Shown here: piece by piece, positions 35,412 through 46,366 of the stretch
Numbering within the stretch: position 1 is the stretch's first letter
How the letters are laid out: each line of letters opens with the position of its first letter
NCBI GenBank assembly: GCA_021018815.1
Contig: JAITYX010000034.1
Coordinates: 248,001-312,000 of the forward strand
DNA from: Talinum fruticosum
Lineage: Eukaryota; Streptophyta; Magnoliopsida; Caryophyllales; Talinaceae
DNA: 64,000 bases
Direction of reading: 5' to 3'
Notes under the pieces: generated by a model
Seen by the model: the letters and a program-made list of their open reading frames with translations, nothing else
What the model was told of the DNA's origin: nothing
Database searches by the model: none
Made by a program: the position numbers and the translations under genes

Positions 35412-35699
35412 ATTGATATCTTATTCGAGTTCCGTTAATTGGTTAAATAGGCTGATCTTTAGTTGGTTACTCTTGTTAAGCTTCTGCATTAGCTTGTTCT
35501 TTAGCAGTCTAAGCTTACTCTTGATTTTGTTCATTCCGAGTTGGCTCATTTTGAGTTGGCTCATAAGAGTTGCGTCATTCCGAGTTGTCTCAGTTCTTCT
35601 TATTTGAGTCTTTGTGAGCTTAGCTTCAACAATGTCATCTTCATCTCTATTAAGCTTGAGATCTGATAAGGTGGATTCACTTATCCTTCCAAGATCAAT
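35412..35699 (-). pseudogene. pol: Integrase-RT linker piece of Sire-C pol
   Basis: The minus strand corresponds to the variable linker of the other copies (29660-29950 in Sire-B), with IDLGRISEST-like and repeated Gln/Asn/Thr-rich segments. It follows on from the Sire-C pol piece ending at 17361, with only some 20 bp missing. It stops at ..gatcttgg/ccaagatcaat where Tat-2 RT begins (35700). Confidence 0.6.
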
Positions 35700-37500
35700 C
35701 GCATGACATTATCCACTAGAAGATTGATATGAGGCAACGGAAATCATCTTTAGGATCGGCCTTATTTAAATCCCCGAAGTTGACGCACATACGAACCCTG
35801 CCATCTTTCTCCGAGATTTGAACTATATTTTCTACCCATTGAGGATAGTGAACTACCGTAGTAAACCCAGCCTCCAAGCTGTTTCGAACCTCTTCCTTAT
35901 CTATTAAGGCCCATTCCGGTTTCATCCTTCTCAACTTATGCTTAATCGGTTTAACATCTTCATAAAGAAGAATTTTATGTTTTGCTATACTTGGATCTAT
36001 ACCGGACATGTCTTTGTAGGACCATGCAAAGACATCGATGAACTCTGTGAGGAGTGAAGTGAATTGCTTCTACTCTTCTGCATCTAAAGTTTTTCTAATC
36101 TTGACCTCTTAGGGTTCATCGGTTGACCCCGCATTGATTGTTATTGTTTTCTCTATTATTGGTGAGCGATTTTCATGATCTTCCATAGCTTTTATTAATT
36201 CTTTAGGAATTTCTCGTTCATAATTAGAGGCAAAATAATTAAGAGCGAGAGGAGACAAGGAGTAAGCAGCAAGATTCACTTTATTGATTGAGGAAATGAG
36301 TACATCGGACTCGAAATAGAACTGGAAATGACGAAATTAGAACTAGAATCAATAGAAGAAGAAGAAATACAAACCCTAATAGTAGACTTAGAAGGAAGGT
36401 GCGCTCCTAGACTAACAACAAATTCTTAACCGACCTCGGCATCAATCCAAGTGATATGCTTGGACCCTTTTATATCGGCATCGGTGATGAACCTGAATGG
36501 ATCGAACTACGGATGCGACGTAGCTCACGACACTACTGAGATAGAGTTCCTTTCTAGATTACTCTCTTGACCGAACAAAAGGCCGAAAAGATTATTTCGG
36601 TAAGATTGGTCCAATTTGATGTGGATTGTCCCTTTTTGAGAAGGTGAGGTGCCTCCTTTTCAAGAATATACCAGTCATTGAAGATTTCCAAACTAGGTAC
36701 TAGGATACTCTTCTCTTTGATGTAATAGGGCTCGGGAAAACCATAATAAGGGAAAGTATCTCCTTCTCTCGAAATTGTCTATTCAAGGTGTAAGGAAAAG
36801 GTCTAATAGAGCGGATCGTGTGTGGTGCAATCCTCCTTACTTGGACTTCCCACTTGGCTTGAGTTATTTCGTTAGTGGTAGGTTGGTAGCCTAGCCCAAA
36901 GTTGTAGTCTGTTAGTGGGTTCAAGGGGTGGAAAAATAGGGTGGTATGCCCTTCGGTCTGCAGCAAGACACTGGAAAATACCCCTTCTTCCTAAGCATCG
37001 ATTGGACACTAGGGTTGCCATAAAGGTTAAAGGTAAAAGGTGCTTCATCCCTTTTTAAGGCAACGACGGTTTTAAATCCGAATAGTTCTTCATCATTAGC
37101 ATCGTGCGATCTCCGATGCAGATTCTTTGGAAGTCATAGTAGCACAAAGATTATCCCTGTTGACGAGTTATGACCTGATCTTCGATGATCACTTTGACCT
37201 TCGATGCGGTGTAGAGGGCACTTGCTTGATGATCATGTCAACAAGGGCGTCCTAAAAGAAAATTGAAAGTGGTCGGGATATCTAAGACTTGGAATTCAAT
37301 ATTCCTCTCCACTGGCCCTATATTGATTGGTAAGGCCACTATTCCCAAGACTGTTCTTCTAGAATTATCATACGCTCGGAGATGAACAGTTTGCTTAGAC
37401 AGATCGTTGCTCCCTAATTCCTAACCTCTTAGCAGTTCGCCAAGGACACACGTTAACTGCTGATCCGTTGTCTATAAAGGTTAAGGGAACAAACTTGTTA
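35700..37500 (-). pseudogene. pol: Ty3/Tat protease and N-terminal RT (Tat-2)
   Basis: The aspartic protease active site is intact: D-N-G-S at 37461-37472 within PLTFIDNGSAVNVCPW. Its C-terminal half follows (NIEFQVLDIPTTFNFLLGRP around 37240-37310). A linker at 36700-36966 (NFGLGYQPTTNEITQAKWE, RRIAPHTIRSI) matches Tat-1. RT begins in 35716-36009 (GIDPSIAKHKILLYEDVKPI, MKPEWALIDKEEVRNSLEAG, RVRMCVNFGDLNKADPKDDF) and is cut at LVDNVM-type sequence. Frameshifts and stops are scattered. Confidence 0.75.
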
Positions 37501-38099
37501 ATACAAGTTACGGTTCAATAAAAAGCATTGTTGTGTGTAACGCCTTCATCCGGGTGATCCTTCGATTAAAAGTAATGGTTCCATCCCCACTATTAACCAA
37601 TCCTACTACTTCCTCTAGTATGGTTTCGGGAGAAACTTCAATCTTACTTAGTGCATTGATTAAAGCTTCCTTATGTTTCTAGGAAGCGGATATTAATTAC
37701 CAAATAGAAATGTTAGCGTTTAATTTCTATAGTTGCTTAAGGATTGGATCTTTTTTCTTTGCGGCTTTAGGTTCTCTTGGGGCTTCTTGAGTCTGTTTTG
37801 GACCCAAGGGTGCATTGTGCCATTCGATCTACTAAGAAACCGAACAACAAAACTCTTAGTGTTTCCCGAAATATTCTTCTAAGGGTGGTGTGCCCCGAAG
37901 TCATCACTATTGTTGTCATCATCTCTCGTTTCGTAGACATCTTCTTCATCACTCACCCACAGCCCCTGGACTTCCGGATTCAATGACGGTAGATTAAGAA
38001 ATAGTTGTGACTCATTAACATCTCGAATAAAGATAGGAGGATCCCACTAACTTGGTGTGGGTTCGGTAAAGATGGCTATGGTGCCGCTAAAAGGGTTTT

Positions 38100-39640
38100 T
38101 GTTGTTACTTGGTTTCTAGGCAGCCTTAGGTAAGGGTAATTGGCCATTTCGAAACATATCTTCTAGTTTGTTCTTGAATAACCAACACCGTTTAGTATTG
38201 TGTCCTCGTGTACGATGGTATTTGCAAAATTTTCCCGCGTCCCAATTCTTAGAGTATTTTGCGGTTTTGATTACTGCTCTAATAGGTGGCAACTCTATCT
38301 TCCCTTTCTCTAAGAGACGGTTAAGGGCTTGAGCATAAGTAGTATCCACAAAGGTGTAGTCAATATACTTGTTGTGGGCATTGACATCTGCACCCCTAGT
38401 GACATTGCCGAGCGTTGGAGGTTTTCTTATCTATGGGATGATGATTGCCTCTATATCCGTACGCAAATTTTGTGGTAGCGGTGGACAGCTCTTCTTCTAT
38501 CAACAAACCAGCATCTCTAAGGGTTGAAAAGTTCATCATTGGTTGGAATTTGAGGTGCTGATTGTAATTGGGTTGAAGGTTCTTCACAATAATTCGGACT
38601 TGATCTTTGTCGAAGGGTCGGTCAACCATGTAGGCTGCCTTTGCGCTCCATCCGGACAGGAAATCGGTGAAGCTCTCCTTCTCACCTTGCTTGACTAACT
38701 CCAAGTCTCTAAGAGTAACAGGTAGATTTGTATTATAGGAGTATTAATGGAGGAACTCCTTGTTCAAATCTGTCCAATTGGTAACCTTGCGTGGGTCAAC
38801 CGCATTATACCACTTCATGACATCAGTATCAAAAGTCTAGGGGAAGATGATGTGGTAAGTGTCTTCAGGAATGTTCTTAAGAGTCATTGCTCCCAAGAAG
38901 TTACGTATGTGATGATGGGGATTCTCGAAACTTTTAAACTTAATATCGGGCATGGTAAATTTAGGAGGTAGTTTACCCTTAGGAATTGAAGTGAATCCCT
39001 TATAATCAAAATAATGATTGCTTAACATGCATGATTCCCTAAACATCCATTCCCTAAACATACCGAGTTTTGGATTCGGGCTCGGGAGATTCATGTTTAG
39101 GATTATCTAGAGAAGATTGGATGGGTGGAGGTGGTATAACCATAGTCGTTTCCCTTTGCACATGCTCGGCTTCTTCGGCCTATTCCCTTATCCTACATTC
39201 GGCTTCCTCATCTCTCGACTAGCTTCCATAGCCCTTATGATGGTCTTAAGATCTCTTGATATAGAGGATATATGTTCTTCCCGATCACTTAACCTAGTTT
39301 CCACCTTAGCTATATTCTTATTAAGCATACTGAGGCTAAGATACTCGTTCGTGATTAGGATCCACTTGGAAGTGAATTCTTTTTAGGCACTCGTCTTAGA
39401 AGAAGGAGTGGATTGTGACAATGTAGTATGCACCGAAACTTGTCGCACTGGTGTAGACCGCGGAGTCCTTGGCTAGACATTTTAATCTTTTAGAGCTCGA
39501 ATTTCGATGATACTTGATTGCCGTAGACTTCCCTATTCTGCAACGAAGACCTAAGGTTTGGACCTTGTGAGAGAAGATCACTTTTAGGAGGAAGGGGCTT
39601 AAGCGCAAGACCCGAGGAGACTAATGATGCTTTTATTTGG
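38100..39640 (-). pseudogene. gag: Ty3/Tat gag (Tat-2)
   Basis: Capsid-type retrotransposon gag. Pieces 38837-39094 (PPKFTMPDIKFKSFENP, NFLGAMTLKNIPEDTYHIIF) and 38396-38704 (ELVKQGEKESFTDFLSGW, VRIIVKNLQPNYNQHL) are consecutive in minus orientation. The nucleocapsid-like motif FCKYHRTRGHNTKRCWLFKN (38116-38349) has the C..H...GH.T..C pattern usual for Tat gag. The N-terminal part toward 39640 is badly broken. Confidence 0.75.
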
Positions 39641-39802
39641 ATGCATATAAAGAATGCATTGATGATATGATATGATGATTGACTAAATAAAATGCTTTCT
39701 ATATGATAATGCGTTTTCCTATTTGAGATGAACTTTGGACTAGATGCAAAATGAAAATGACGAACTTATCTATCCTAATATGAAATGATTTTTCTTTCTT
39801 AG

Positions 39803-39922
39803 CTAATGCAAAGACACTCACCTAATATGAGATGATTTTATTTGGCTAATGCAAATGGACTCACCTAATATGAGATGATTTTATTTGTCTAATGCAAATG
39901 GACTCACCTAATATGAGATGAT
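39803..39922. repeat. 43-bp tandem repeat, 2.8 units, in the Tat-2 leader
   Basis: Units at 39803-39845, 39846-39888 and 39889-39922 (partial) begin ctaatgcaa and contain cacctaatatgagatgat. A weaker copy precedes at about 39770. It lies between the PBS and gag of Tat-2. Confidence 0.85.
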
Positions 39923-40440
39923 GCAAAATGAAATGTGACAATGCAAAATAAAACAAAAGGACTAGACAATAAGAAAAGGGAGCTTCCGGTAAGACCTTTT
40001 CATAAATAGCAACTACTTAAGCTATTAGAAAGATAGTTTTGGAATGACACGGAAAAATGTAAGCAAGCAATAAACCGATCCTATTAGGGAAAAGGTATTT
40101 TAACTTTTGGCTAAATACACATAATGGACAGACTCTAGGAAATTTATTAAAGTGTTTTATTTTCACCCATACAAGGGTCTAAATCAAGCACTCATCACCT
40201 ATTCCTAAAGGCTCAAAAACATAAGATTAAATCTAAAAACATCAACACTCATTCAAGCATGCAAATGAAGTCCGAGGGAAAACCTAGAAGTCCAAAGTTC
40301 AAGAGTTTGGATACATGGTGACACGTAGTCTGAAATTTGGTCCCTCATGGGTTGCACGGAAAAGGATACCAACTACAATTCTGGTGCCTCTCGGTGAACC
40401 AAAAAGGTTTAGCCCAAGATGACGTGCTACACGGGAAGAG

Positions 40441-41314
40441 TAGGGGTGAGCGGTTCCGGTACCACTGTACCAAAACTAGGAACCTTACCTTTACCATGTT
40501 TGACCGGTTCCTGAATTTTAGGAACCTTACCCTTACCCTCGGGTTCCGGTTCGGTTCCAGGGTACCACTGTTTACAAAAAGATATTAAGAAATTACCTAT
40601 TTTGTAATGAGAGCACCAATGAGGACGAAGCCGCAAGGGAGAGTTGGAACTGGGACTGGGACTGGGACCGGGAGGAAGGAAGGAGGCGACGCCGACACCG
40701 ACGAGAACCGGGAGGAGGTCAACGAGCAGCAGCGAGAGAGAGAGCAGAGCAACGCAAAATGAAGGAGCGAGAACGAGCAACGCGAAATGAAGGAAAGGAG
40801 TAGAGCAGAGCAATGCGAAATGAAGTTTGATTCATCGAGAGAGCGGACAACGCAAGTCAACAAGCAGCAGCAGAGAGAGAGCAGAGCAACGCGAGGGGAG
40901 AGAGAGTAGAGCAACGCGAGAGAGGCGAAATGAAGGAATGCGAAATGGAGCAACGCGAAATGACGAGGAGGAAAGAGATTAGGGTTTCTAATAAGTTGGG
41001 CCGGACATTAGAAATTCAAAATTAAAAATTTCATGGGCCTTAAAACCGAAAATTTCGAAAATTTTAGTAACGGGTCCGGTACCCACGAGTTCTGGGTTCC
41101 AGGTTCCGGTACTCAGTAACTCGAACCTGTCTAAACGAGTTCCGGGTTCCGGTACCAGTAACCTGAACCTGTCTAAACAGTTCCAAGTTCAGGTTCCGAG
41201 GTTTGATTTTAGGAACCTTACCCTTACCCGTTTGACCGGTTCCGATTCCGGAACCTTACCCATTTGACCGGTTCGGTCCGGTTCCGAGTTACCCGTCGGT
41301 CGTGCTCACCCCTA
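40441..41314. mobile_element. hAT-1: non-autonomous hAT-type DNA transposon, 874 bp
   Basis: Terminal inverted repeats TAGGGGTGAGC (40441-40451) and its complement (41304-41314) are flanked by 8-bp duplications gggaagag (40433-40440) and gggaggag (41315-41322), one mismatch apart. Subterminal regions are dense in GGTTCCGGTAC, TTTGACCGGTTC and ACCTTACCC repeats in both orientations, typical of hAT. The middle is GA/purine rich. No transposase frame is recognisable, so it would need a transposase supplied elsewhere. Inserted in the Tat-2 leader. Confidence 0.85.
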
Positions 41315-41545
41315 GGGAGGAGGTACTGTTTCCTTGGCAAATCAAGCCTAGTTGGGCTCGCCGAGGAACCAGTGGGAGCCTTTTTCCAAAAGGGTACATA
41401 GGGGATACAATAAAGTTTTCCTAGTGGTCCAAAACAAGTATTTAAACTAGTTTAAAGGTTGCTAAATGTAGGATGCCTAATGCAAACACATCATTAAAAC
41501 ACACTACTCAAATTTTCAAGTTTCACCCTCTTAATAAAAAATTTA

Positions 41546-41563
41546 TCCCTAGCGGAGTCGCCA
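41546..41563 (-). promoter_or_regulatory. Primer binding site of Tat-2
   Basis: TGGCGACTCCGCTAGGGA on minus, adjacent to the inner LTR end. This is the tRNA-Arg-type primer site familiar from Ogre/Tat elements (known for the group; not verified against a tRNA here). Confidence 0.75.
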
Positions 41564-41564
41564 C

Positions 41565-43543
41565 TCGTAGGAACCACGGTCGGTCAGGACCCACCGCTGA
41601 GCTTCCCACTATGTGTCGGGTCTCTCTTTTTTAAAGGATTGATTTTGAAGACGGTTTTAGAAAGCTAATTTTATAATGTGGGGATGAAATTTTTATTAAG
41701 ATTTTCGAGTTTTATTAAATCGATTAGGCAAAGTTTGAATGATGGTTTTATTAACCATTTTATTTTGGAAATTATTTTAGAAGTCCCGAGATCTTATTTT
41801 CTAATTAAGGACTAAATGATATTAGGCTTATGATTCCGCCGTGAGGCTTTATGGCCGATTTGTGTGAAAACACCAATCTGGAACGAAGCTACCACAACCA
41901 CCCCACGATGCTTGGTCGTAGCATGCACTAAGGGAAGGCGGGCGCCGGCCTGAGGTTGTGGCTGGTGAAACCAACCTCGGTCTCTCGCCTGTCGGCAGAT
42001 TCAGGTCCTAATGTCTTTTTTCCTACAACCGAGAAAACACCGAGATGTGAATTTGCGTAGAATAAAGCATAATACAAGGGAGTCGCGATTCAGCTTTTAA
42101 GAGAGAAAACTAACAAAAAGAAAATTTTCTCTTCCAATCTTAGCACATGAAAGATAACTCTAAAAGAGGTTAAAAATAGCTCCATCAGTCTTGAATTGAG
42201 AATCGGATTCGGGAGCGAGGGTATGAAATGTAGGGATAAATCCCTCCATTTCGCCCGTCCAAAGACGACCATTACTAGTTTCGGTAGTATGTTAATAAAG
42301 ATGTAAGAGAGCAAGCATACAACATGCGGAACGAAATTAAAGCAACCAAAACATAACAAGGAAAACAATAAACAAAAGTCATGAAGAAAGCGATAAAAGA
42401 AAGAAAAATGAGAAACAAAACATTACATCAATCGGGAGGAAATTAAAGTGATTACATCTCTTAAACCACAATATGGAAAGCAAGTAAAACTGAAATAAAT
42501 ATAAGCTGTTCGAAGGCTGAAATTTAGCCCTCGGGTTGTCCCACCTTGCCGATCCGGATCTCCTCGCCGGATCTCTCGATGCGAGTGGTCACAATCCGAG
42601 GAAAAGGGCTAATTTTGTGAATTGTATGTATGTTATGGTAGTGATCGAGTTGAATGAGTGCCCGAGAGATTAGAATAATCGAATATTCTTTAGGTCTTTG
42701 AACGGATTCAATGATAGTAAGTAGAAAAGATGAATGTTCAAGATCAATTTTGGCGGAGTAACGTTTAGATGAGAGTATTCTAGTTAGCTTTCTACAACGT
42801 GATGCCAAGGCAGGAAGCCATTTGGGAATGAGAGCCATACATCTCTATTTATAGGAGATGACCTAGGGTTTGCCTCCATTTAGCCGTCCAAGCAGCTGAA
42901 AGAAAATTGGACCATTCCTTAAGAGATAGAACCGGATCGGAAGATGATAAAACCGGATAGAACCGTTTAAACGGGAGAAGGCGGCGCCGGCCAACCGGAC
43001 CGTCCAAGGGTTCACGTGCCCTAGTTGTGCCTCCGAGGACTCTCCAAGCTCAAAATGTAGCGTTCTACTAGGCTTCCGAGAGGACGGGTGCCGGCCTCAC
43101 GACATCGTTTAGAGGAGAAAGCTTCTAGCCTCGTGTGTGCTATCTCGTGAAGCTCAAAACACAACACTTTGATGTCTGTTGATCATGAAATGCTACGGTT
43201 TAACGTCGTCTTCGGTCTTCAGCTCCTTCTCTGACTTGGACACAAGTAGAATGTGGTATTCTACACTTGGAATTTTTGGTACATATCGGGGACTCCGCAA
43301 TCTCTAAAGGCTCGGCCCCACTCTTGGACAGTTCGAAAGAAAAGAGGATTTGTAGACCGACCCAAGACAAAAGGTTATTTAAGTGGTGCTAGGGGTTTTT
43401 TGTGGTTTATTGGATTACATTGCACCGATCGATCACAATCCGAAATCCAAATCCGCAAACAAGACTTGGGATTATCATCATTGGGCCAACAAAATAAAAC
43501 ACGAAATAACGAGATAAAGGACGACACTTTTTAGGTGTCTACA
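41565..43543 (-). repeat. 5' LTR of Tat-2, about 1.98 kb
   Basis: The minus strand starts TGTAGACACCTAAAAAGTGTC at 43543 and ends ..GGTTCCTACGA just before the PBS. The end is probably CA originally; the CAG at the LTR/PBS boundary reads CGAG here. A TATA box (complement 42846-42855) lies in CCTATAAATAGAGATG. No second LTR copy exists in the window. Confidence 0.7.
42846..42855 (-). promoter_or_regulatory. TATA box of the Tat-2 LTR
   Basis: CTATAAATAG on minus, about 690 nt downstream of the LTR start, followed by a CT-containing segment. It is the best promoter candidate in this LTR. Confidence 0.6.
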
Positions 43544-43916
43544 CTCATTCTTTGTTCCGAGGCACTCGAGACTCGGTCTCATTGTCTTGAGCATTGGTCT
43601 TAAGTACTTTTAGATTTTTCTGTCAAGTTTTCAAACTCATTTTTCATAACAATAAGAGACTCAAGTTGTTTCTTGAAATCGGAAAAGTTAGAATTGGACT
43701 TTTCTTCCAAAGTAAAAATATATATAACAAGATTAGCTTTGGAAAACTTAAAGAAGTATTCAATTACCTCCTGAAGACATGTTTCCTTAATATCTAAGTT
43801 GTCACTATCTTACTCGGATCTAGCTTTTAAGTTTGGTCGTGCCATTAGACACTTTGAATCATCTCGTGTCATCATCTTCGGATGAGTCATCATCGCTCTA
43901 GGTAGCCACCATAGCA
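43544..43916 (-). pseudogene. gag: gag C-terminal piece of Sire-C
   Basis: The minus strand matches the gag region after the zinc knuckle in Sire-E (54210-54580) and Sire-D (57290-57700): an acidic DEDS.. segment, the ..FLKFSKVDLAKYIYTLEEKS-type segment and the Leu-rich stretch. It is disrupted by frameshifts. Bounded by the Tat-2 LTR on the left and by Sire-D's LTR at 43917. Last 5 bp tagca (43912-43916) should be Sire-D's target duplication. Confidence 0.65.
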
Positions 43917-45444
43917 TGAAGACTCGGACTTTGAATGTGTATCATTCGAGTACTATCAAGGAATTAGGTACAAACCTCATCTCTTTTAAGTTTTGATTAC
44001 AAGTCATTCTCTGTCTTGTAGAAACTACTCCGAGTTGCATAGAAACTTTTCTAAGTGTTACGGATACTATTGCATATGTTTTCATTCGTTTCGAGTGACT
44101 CGGAAAGCATACTCTTGCTCATCAATTCACACTAATGGTTCCGAGTCACTCGGACAACACTCGGACTTATCACATGTTCAAATAGTCACACTAACACTTT
44201 CAAACTCGAGTCCGACTTCATATTCTAAGTTCAAGTGAATTACAGACCTTAATTCAACTTTCTAAGTCGGCATGTTTTGTTTGAACTATATTTGTGTATA
44301 TCAAGTACTCATACTTTGATATTCTCTGTCTAACTTGATCTTTCTCCGAGTCGACTCGGATAGCATTTGAGTATAATAAATATTACGCTCGGAAGATTCC
44401 ATTCTTTTCGACTCGGATAATTATGCTCTTAATTAACTTAATTAAATTATTATCTATGTCTAATCTTGGACCAAAGTATTTTATACTTTGAGAACCAAAA
44501 TTGGTTTACTTTTGTAGGTGAGCTAAATGAGGTTATCCTACTTTTGAATTACAAAAGAAACTGGCTTCAAGATGTTAAATCGCCAGCAGACAAGGCTTTT
44601 TCTACTTCGACCAAGGCACGAGACATCGTGTCGGGGTTGTCTCTTTCCAAAGCTGAAAATCTTCAATGTTAAGCTCAACGGTGGTTTCAACCATACTTTT
44701 CGGACACCACAAGTGGATTGGGACATCCTAAGGAGTCAAGAGCCGTTGCACAATGTTCACATCTCAACGGATCTTTTTGTGCGACTCGAAGAAGCTGTTA
44801 CAACGGTCACGAGAGGACTTCTATTCAGAAGATAATCACAACGACTAATCTGCTTGGTCATTTATAAATAGAAGCCACTTCACAAGACTTGAAGGATTGC
44901 TAAACCCATTGCTAAAATTATGTTTCTTTGTATAATACTCATTTAATATTCGCTTAGAACTCCAAGTTTGTACTTAACATCTTTACGAGTTGTAAGGTCT
45001 TGTAATCGGTTATAAATTCTCTTTCTTACTTTCGGAGTAGGTCCCTTGACTGAGCTATAAAGGTTAACTCTGCTCGGTTGTCCCTAGTCTGTAAAGGTTA
45101 CCTGAGTCACGAAGTACTAGATTAGATAAGGGAATTTTTGAGTCTAGAAAAATCTTGTAAGGAATTGTCCGAGGAGCAATTCTAGTTAAGTCTCGTCTAC
45201 TTGTATTTTGTGGATTCAAAATAGTGGATTTGACTTTGTGCTTGGATTAGCACTGACTGTGGTTTTCTACCCAAGGAGGGTTTCCATGTAATTCTAAGTT
45301 CATACTTTTTGAGGTCTAATCTAGACTCGAGAATCAGCTGCTTATTCTTTTCAAGCAAAAAGATTCTAAGTTTGTTCAAATTTCCTCATCACCCTATTCA
45401 CTGACCCTCTAGATCGACTAAGACTTTCGAAGAGCAAACCTTCA
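43917..45444 (+). repeat. 5' LTR of Sire-D, 1528 bp
   Basis: TGAAGACTCGGAC.. to ..GAGCAAACCTTCA. TATAAATA at 44863-44870. CCGAGT-type palindromes at about 44093-44110, 44137-44150 and 44345-44360. AACGG/CCGTT motifs cluster at 44690-44850, upstream of the TATA box. Confidence 0.9.
44863..44870 (+). promoter_or_regulatory. LTR TATA box of Sire-D
   Basis: TATAAATA in catttataaatagaagccac, matching the TATA context of the other Sire LTRs. It probably drives the full-length gag-pol transcript. Confidence 0.7.
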
Positions 45445-45446
45445 AT

Positions 45447-45458
45447 TGGTATCGAGCC
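45447..45458 (+). promoter_or_regulatory. Primer binding site of Sire-D
   Basis: TGGTATCGAGCC two bases after the LTR end; matches initiator tRNA-Met complement except for one missing A. Confidence 0.8.
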
Positions 45459-45503
45459 TAGCCTTTCAGAAAGGATCTAACAATCTAAAGGTCTAAAGAT
45501 CAA

Positions 45504-46366
45504 ATGGCTCGAACAATGGAGGGTTCGATAAAGGAAGATCTTCTAGCGAGACCACCAAAGTTTAAAGGATCAAATTTCGTATACTTGGAAGAAGCTCATG
45601 TAATGCTTTCTCCTGGATCACGATGAAGATGTATGGAACATCATACAAGAAGGCAATTACATTCCAATGAGGATGGAAGAAACAAGAGTCGTGCCTAAGG
45701 CAAAGATGGAGTACACCATCGAAGAGGCGAAAAGTTCGAAAGAACTTCAAAGCAATGAACATTCCGATGTGCGCCATCGGCTCGGAAGAATACAATAGAG
45801 TGTTAGCTTGTGACACAGCAGAAAAAGTGTGGGACACTCTTGTCAACACATATGAAGGCACTAGCCAAGTCGGACAAACGAAGATAAGCCAATATCTTCA
45901 TAAATACAAGCTGTTTAAGATGGAGCCGGAAGAAAACATCACTCGGATGTTCATCCACTTCACCGAGATTACTAACAATCTAAAATCTTTGGTAGAAAGA
46001 TTTCCCATGAGGACATGTGCGGAAAGATACTAAGAAGTCTACCCAAGAGAAGATGGGGTCCAAAAGTAACCGCCATCGAGGAAGCTCGGAACCTCTCTCT
46101 ATTAAATGCGGACGAACTCATTGGGAAGCTACTCACCCATGAGATCCATCTCGGAAGAAGAGGACGCCGAGGTCGGCACTAAAAAGAATATTGCATTGAG
46201 GGCCTCGAAAGCGAGAGAAGAAAATTTGAGTTCATTAGACTCGGAAGAAGATCCTATTGCACTTATCGCTAGAGGCTTCAAAAGAACGATGAAGCACAAG
46301 ATATGGTATAAACGGCCAAGAGAAGAGTTCTACAAGAAAGACAAGAAGGATAGAAAAGGTAAACAC
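45504..46366 (+). pseudogene. gag: gag of Sire-D, N-terminal part
   Basis: Capsid-type gag of a copia element. The ATG at 45504 opens MARTMEGSIKEDLLARPPKF, conserved with Sire-E. The best piece is 45755-46033: EKVWDTLVNTYEGTSQVGQT, KISQYLHKYKLFKMEPEENI, TRMFIHFTEITNNLKSL. The next piece, 46106-46402, leads to KKDRKGK before the zinc knuckle and is cut there by Sire-E (target duplication aacac 46362-46366). Frameshifts are present; the rest resumes at 57178. Confidence 0.8.

Larger units (their letters stand above)
35700..43543 (-). mobile_element. Tat-2: Ty3 (gypsy) Tat-lineage element, 5' two-thirds
   Basis: In minus orientation from the right: LTR 43543-41565 starting TGTAGACACC, PBS 41563-41546, leader with a 43-bp tandem repeat and hAT-1, gag about 39640-38100, protease about 37500-37200, linker 37120-36400, RT start 36010-35700. 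The element breaks off in RT where Sire-C sequence resumes; the rest of pol and the 3' LTR are missing. Inserted in Sire-C: gag of Sire-C abuts its LTR at 43544. Confidence 0.8.
11817..43916 (-). mobile_element. Sire-C: outer Sirevirus-like element split by three insertions
   Basis: Minus-strand pieces in consistent order: 3' LTR 11817-13230, purine tract, extra ORF 13737-15233, pol C-terminal part 15845-17361, linker piece 35412-35699, gag piece 43544-43916. The gaps hold Sire-S/Sire-B/Sire-F (17362-35411), Tat-2 (35700-43543) and Sire-D (from 43917). The pieces at 17361 and 35412 are nearly adjacent in the integrase-RT linker, which shows the interruption directly. Across Tat-2, integrase and protease (about 1.7 kb by comparison with Sire-E) are missing, so that insertion came with a deletion. 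The 5' LTR and gag start would lie beyond the window. Confidence 0.7.

Noticed and set aside
39770..39930. Regular repeats considered as a CRISPR array
   Set aside because: Direct 43-bp tandem repeats without spacers, in a plant retroelement.
40427..40953. Hydrophobic minus frames of 118-128 aa
   Set aside because: They lie in hAT-1 and read through purine-rich repeats; no family resemblance.
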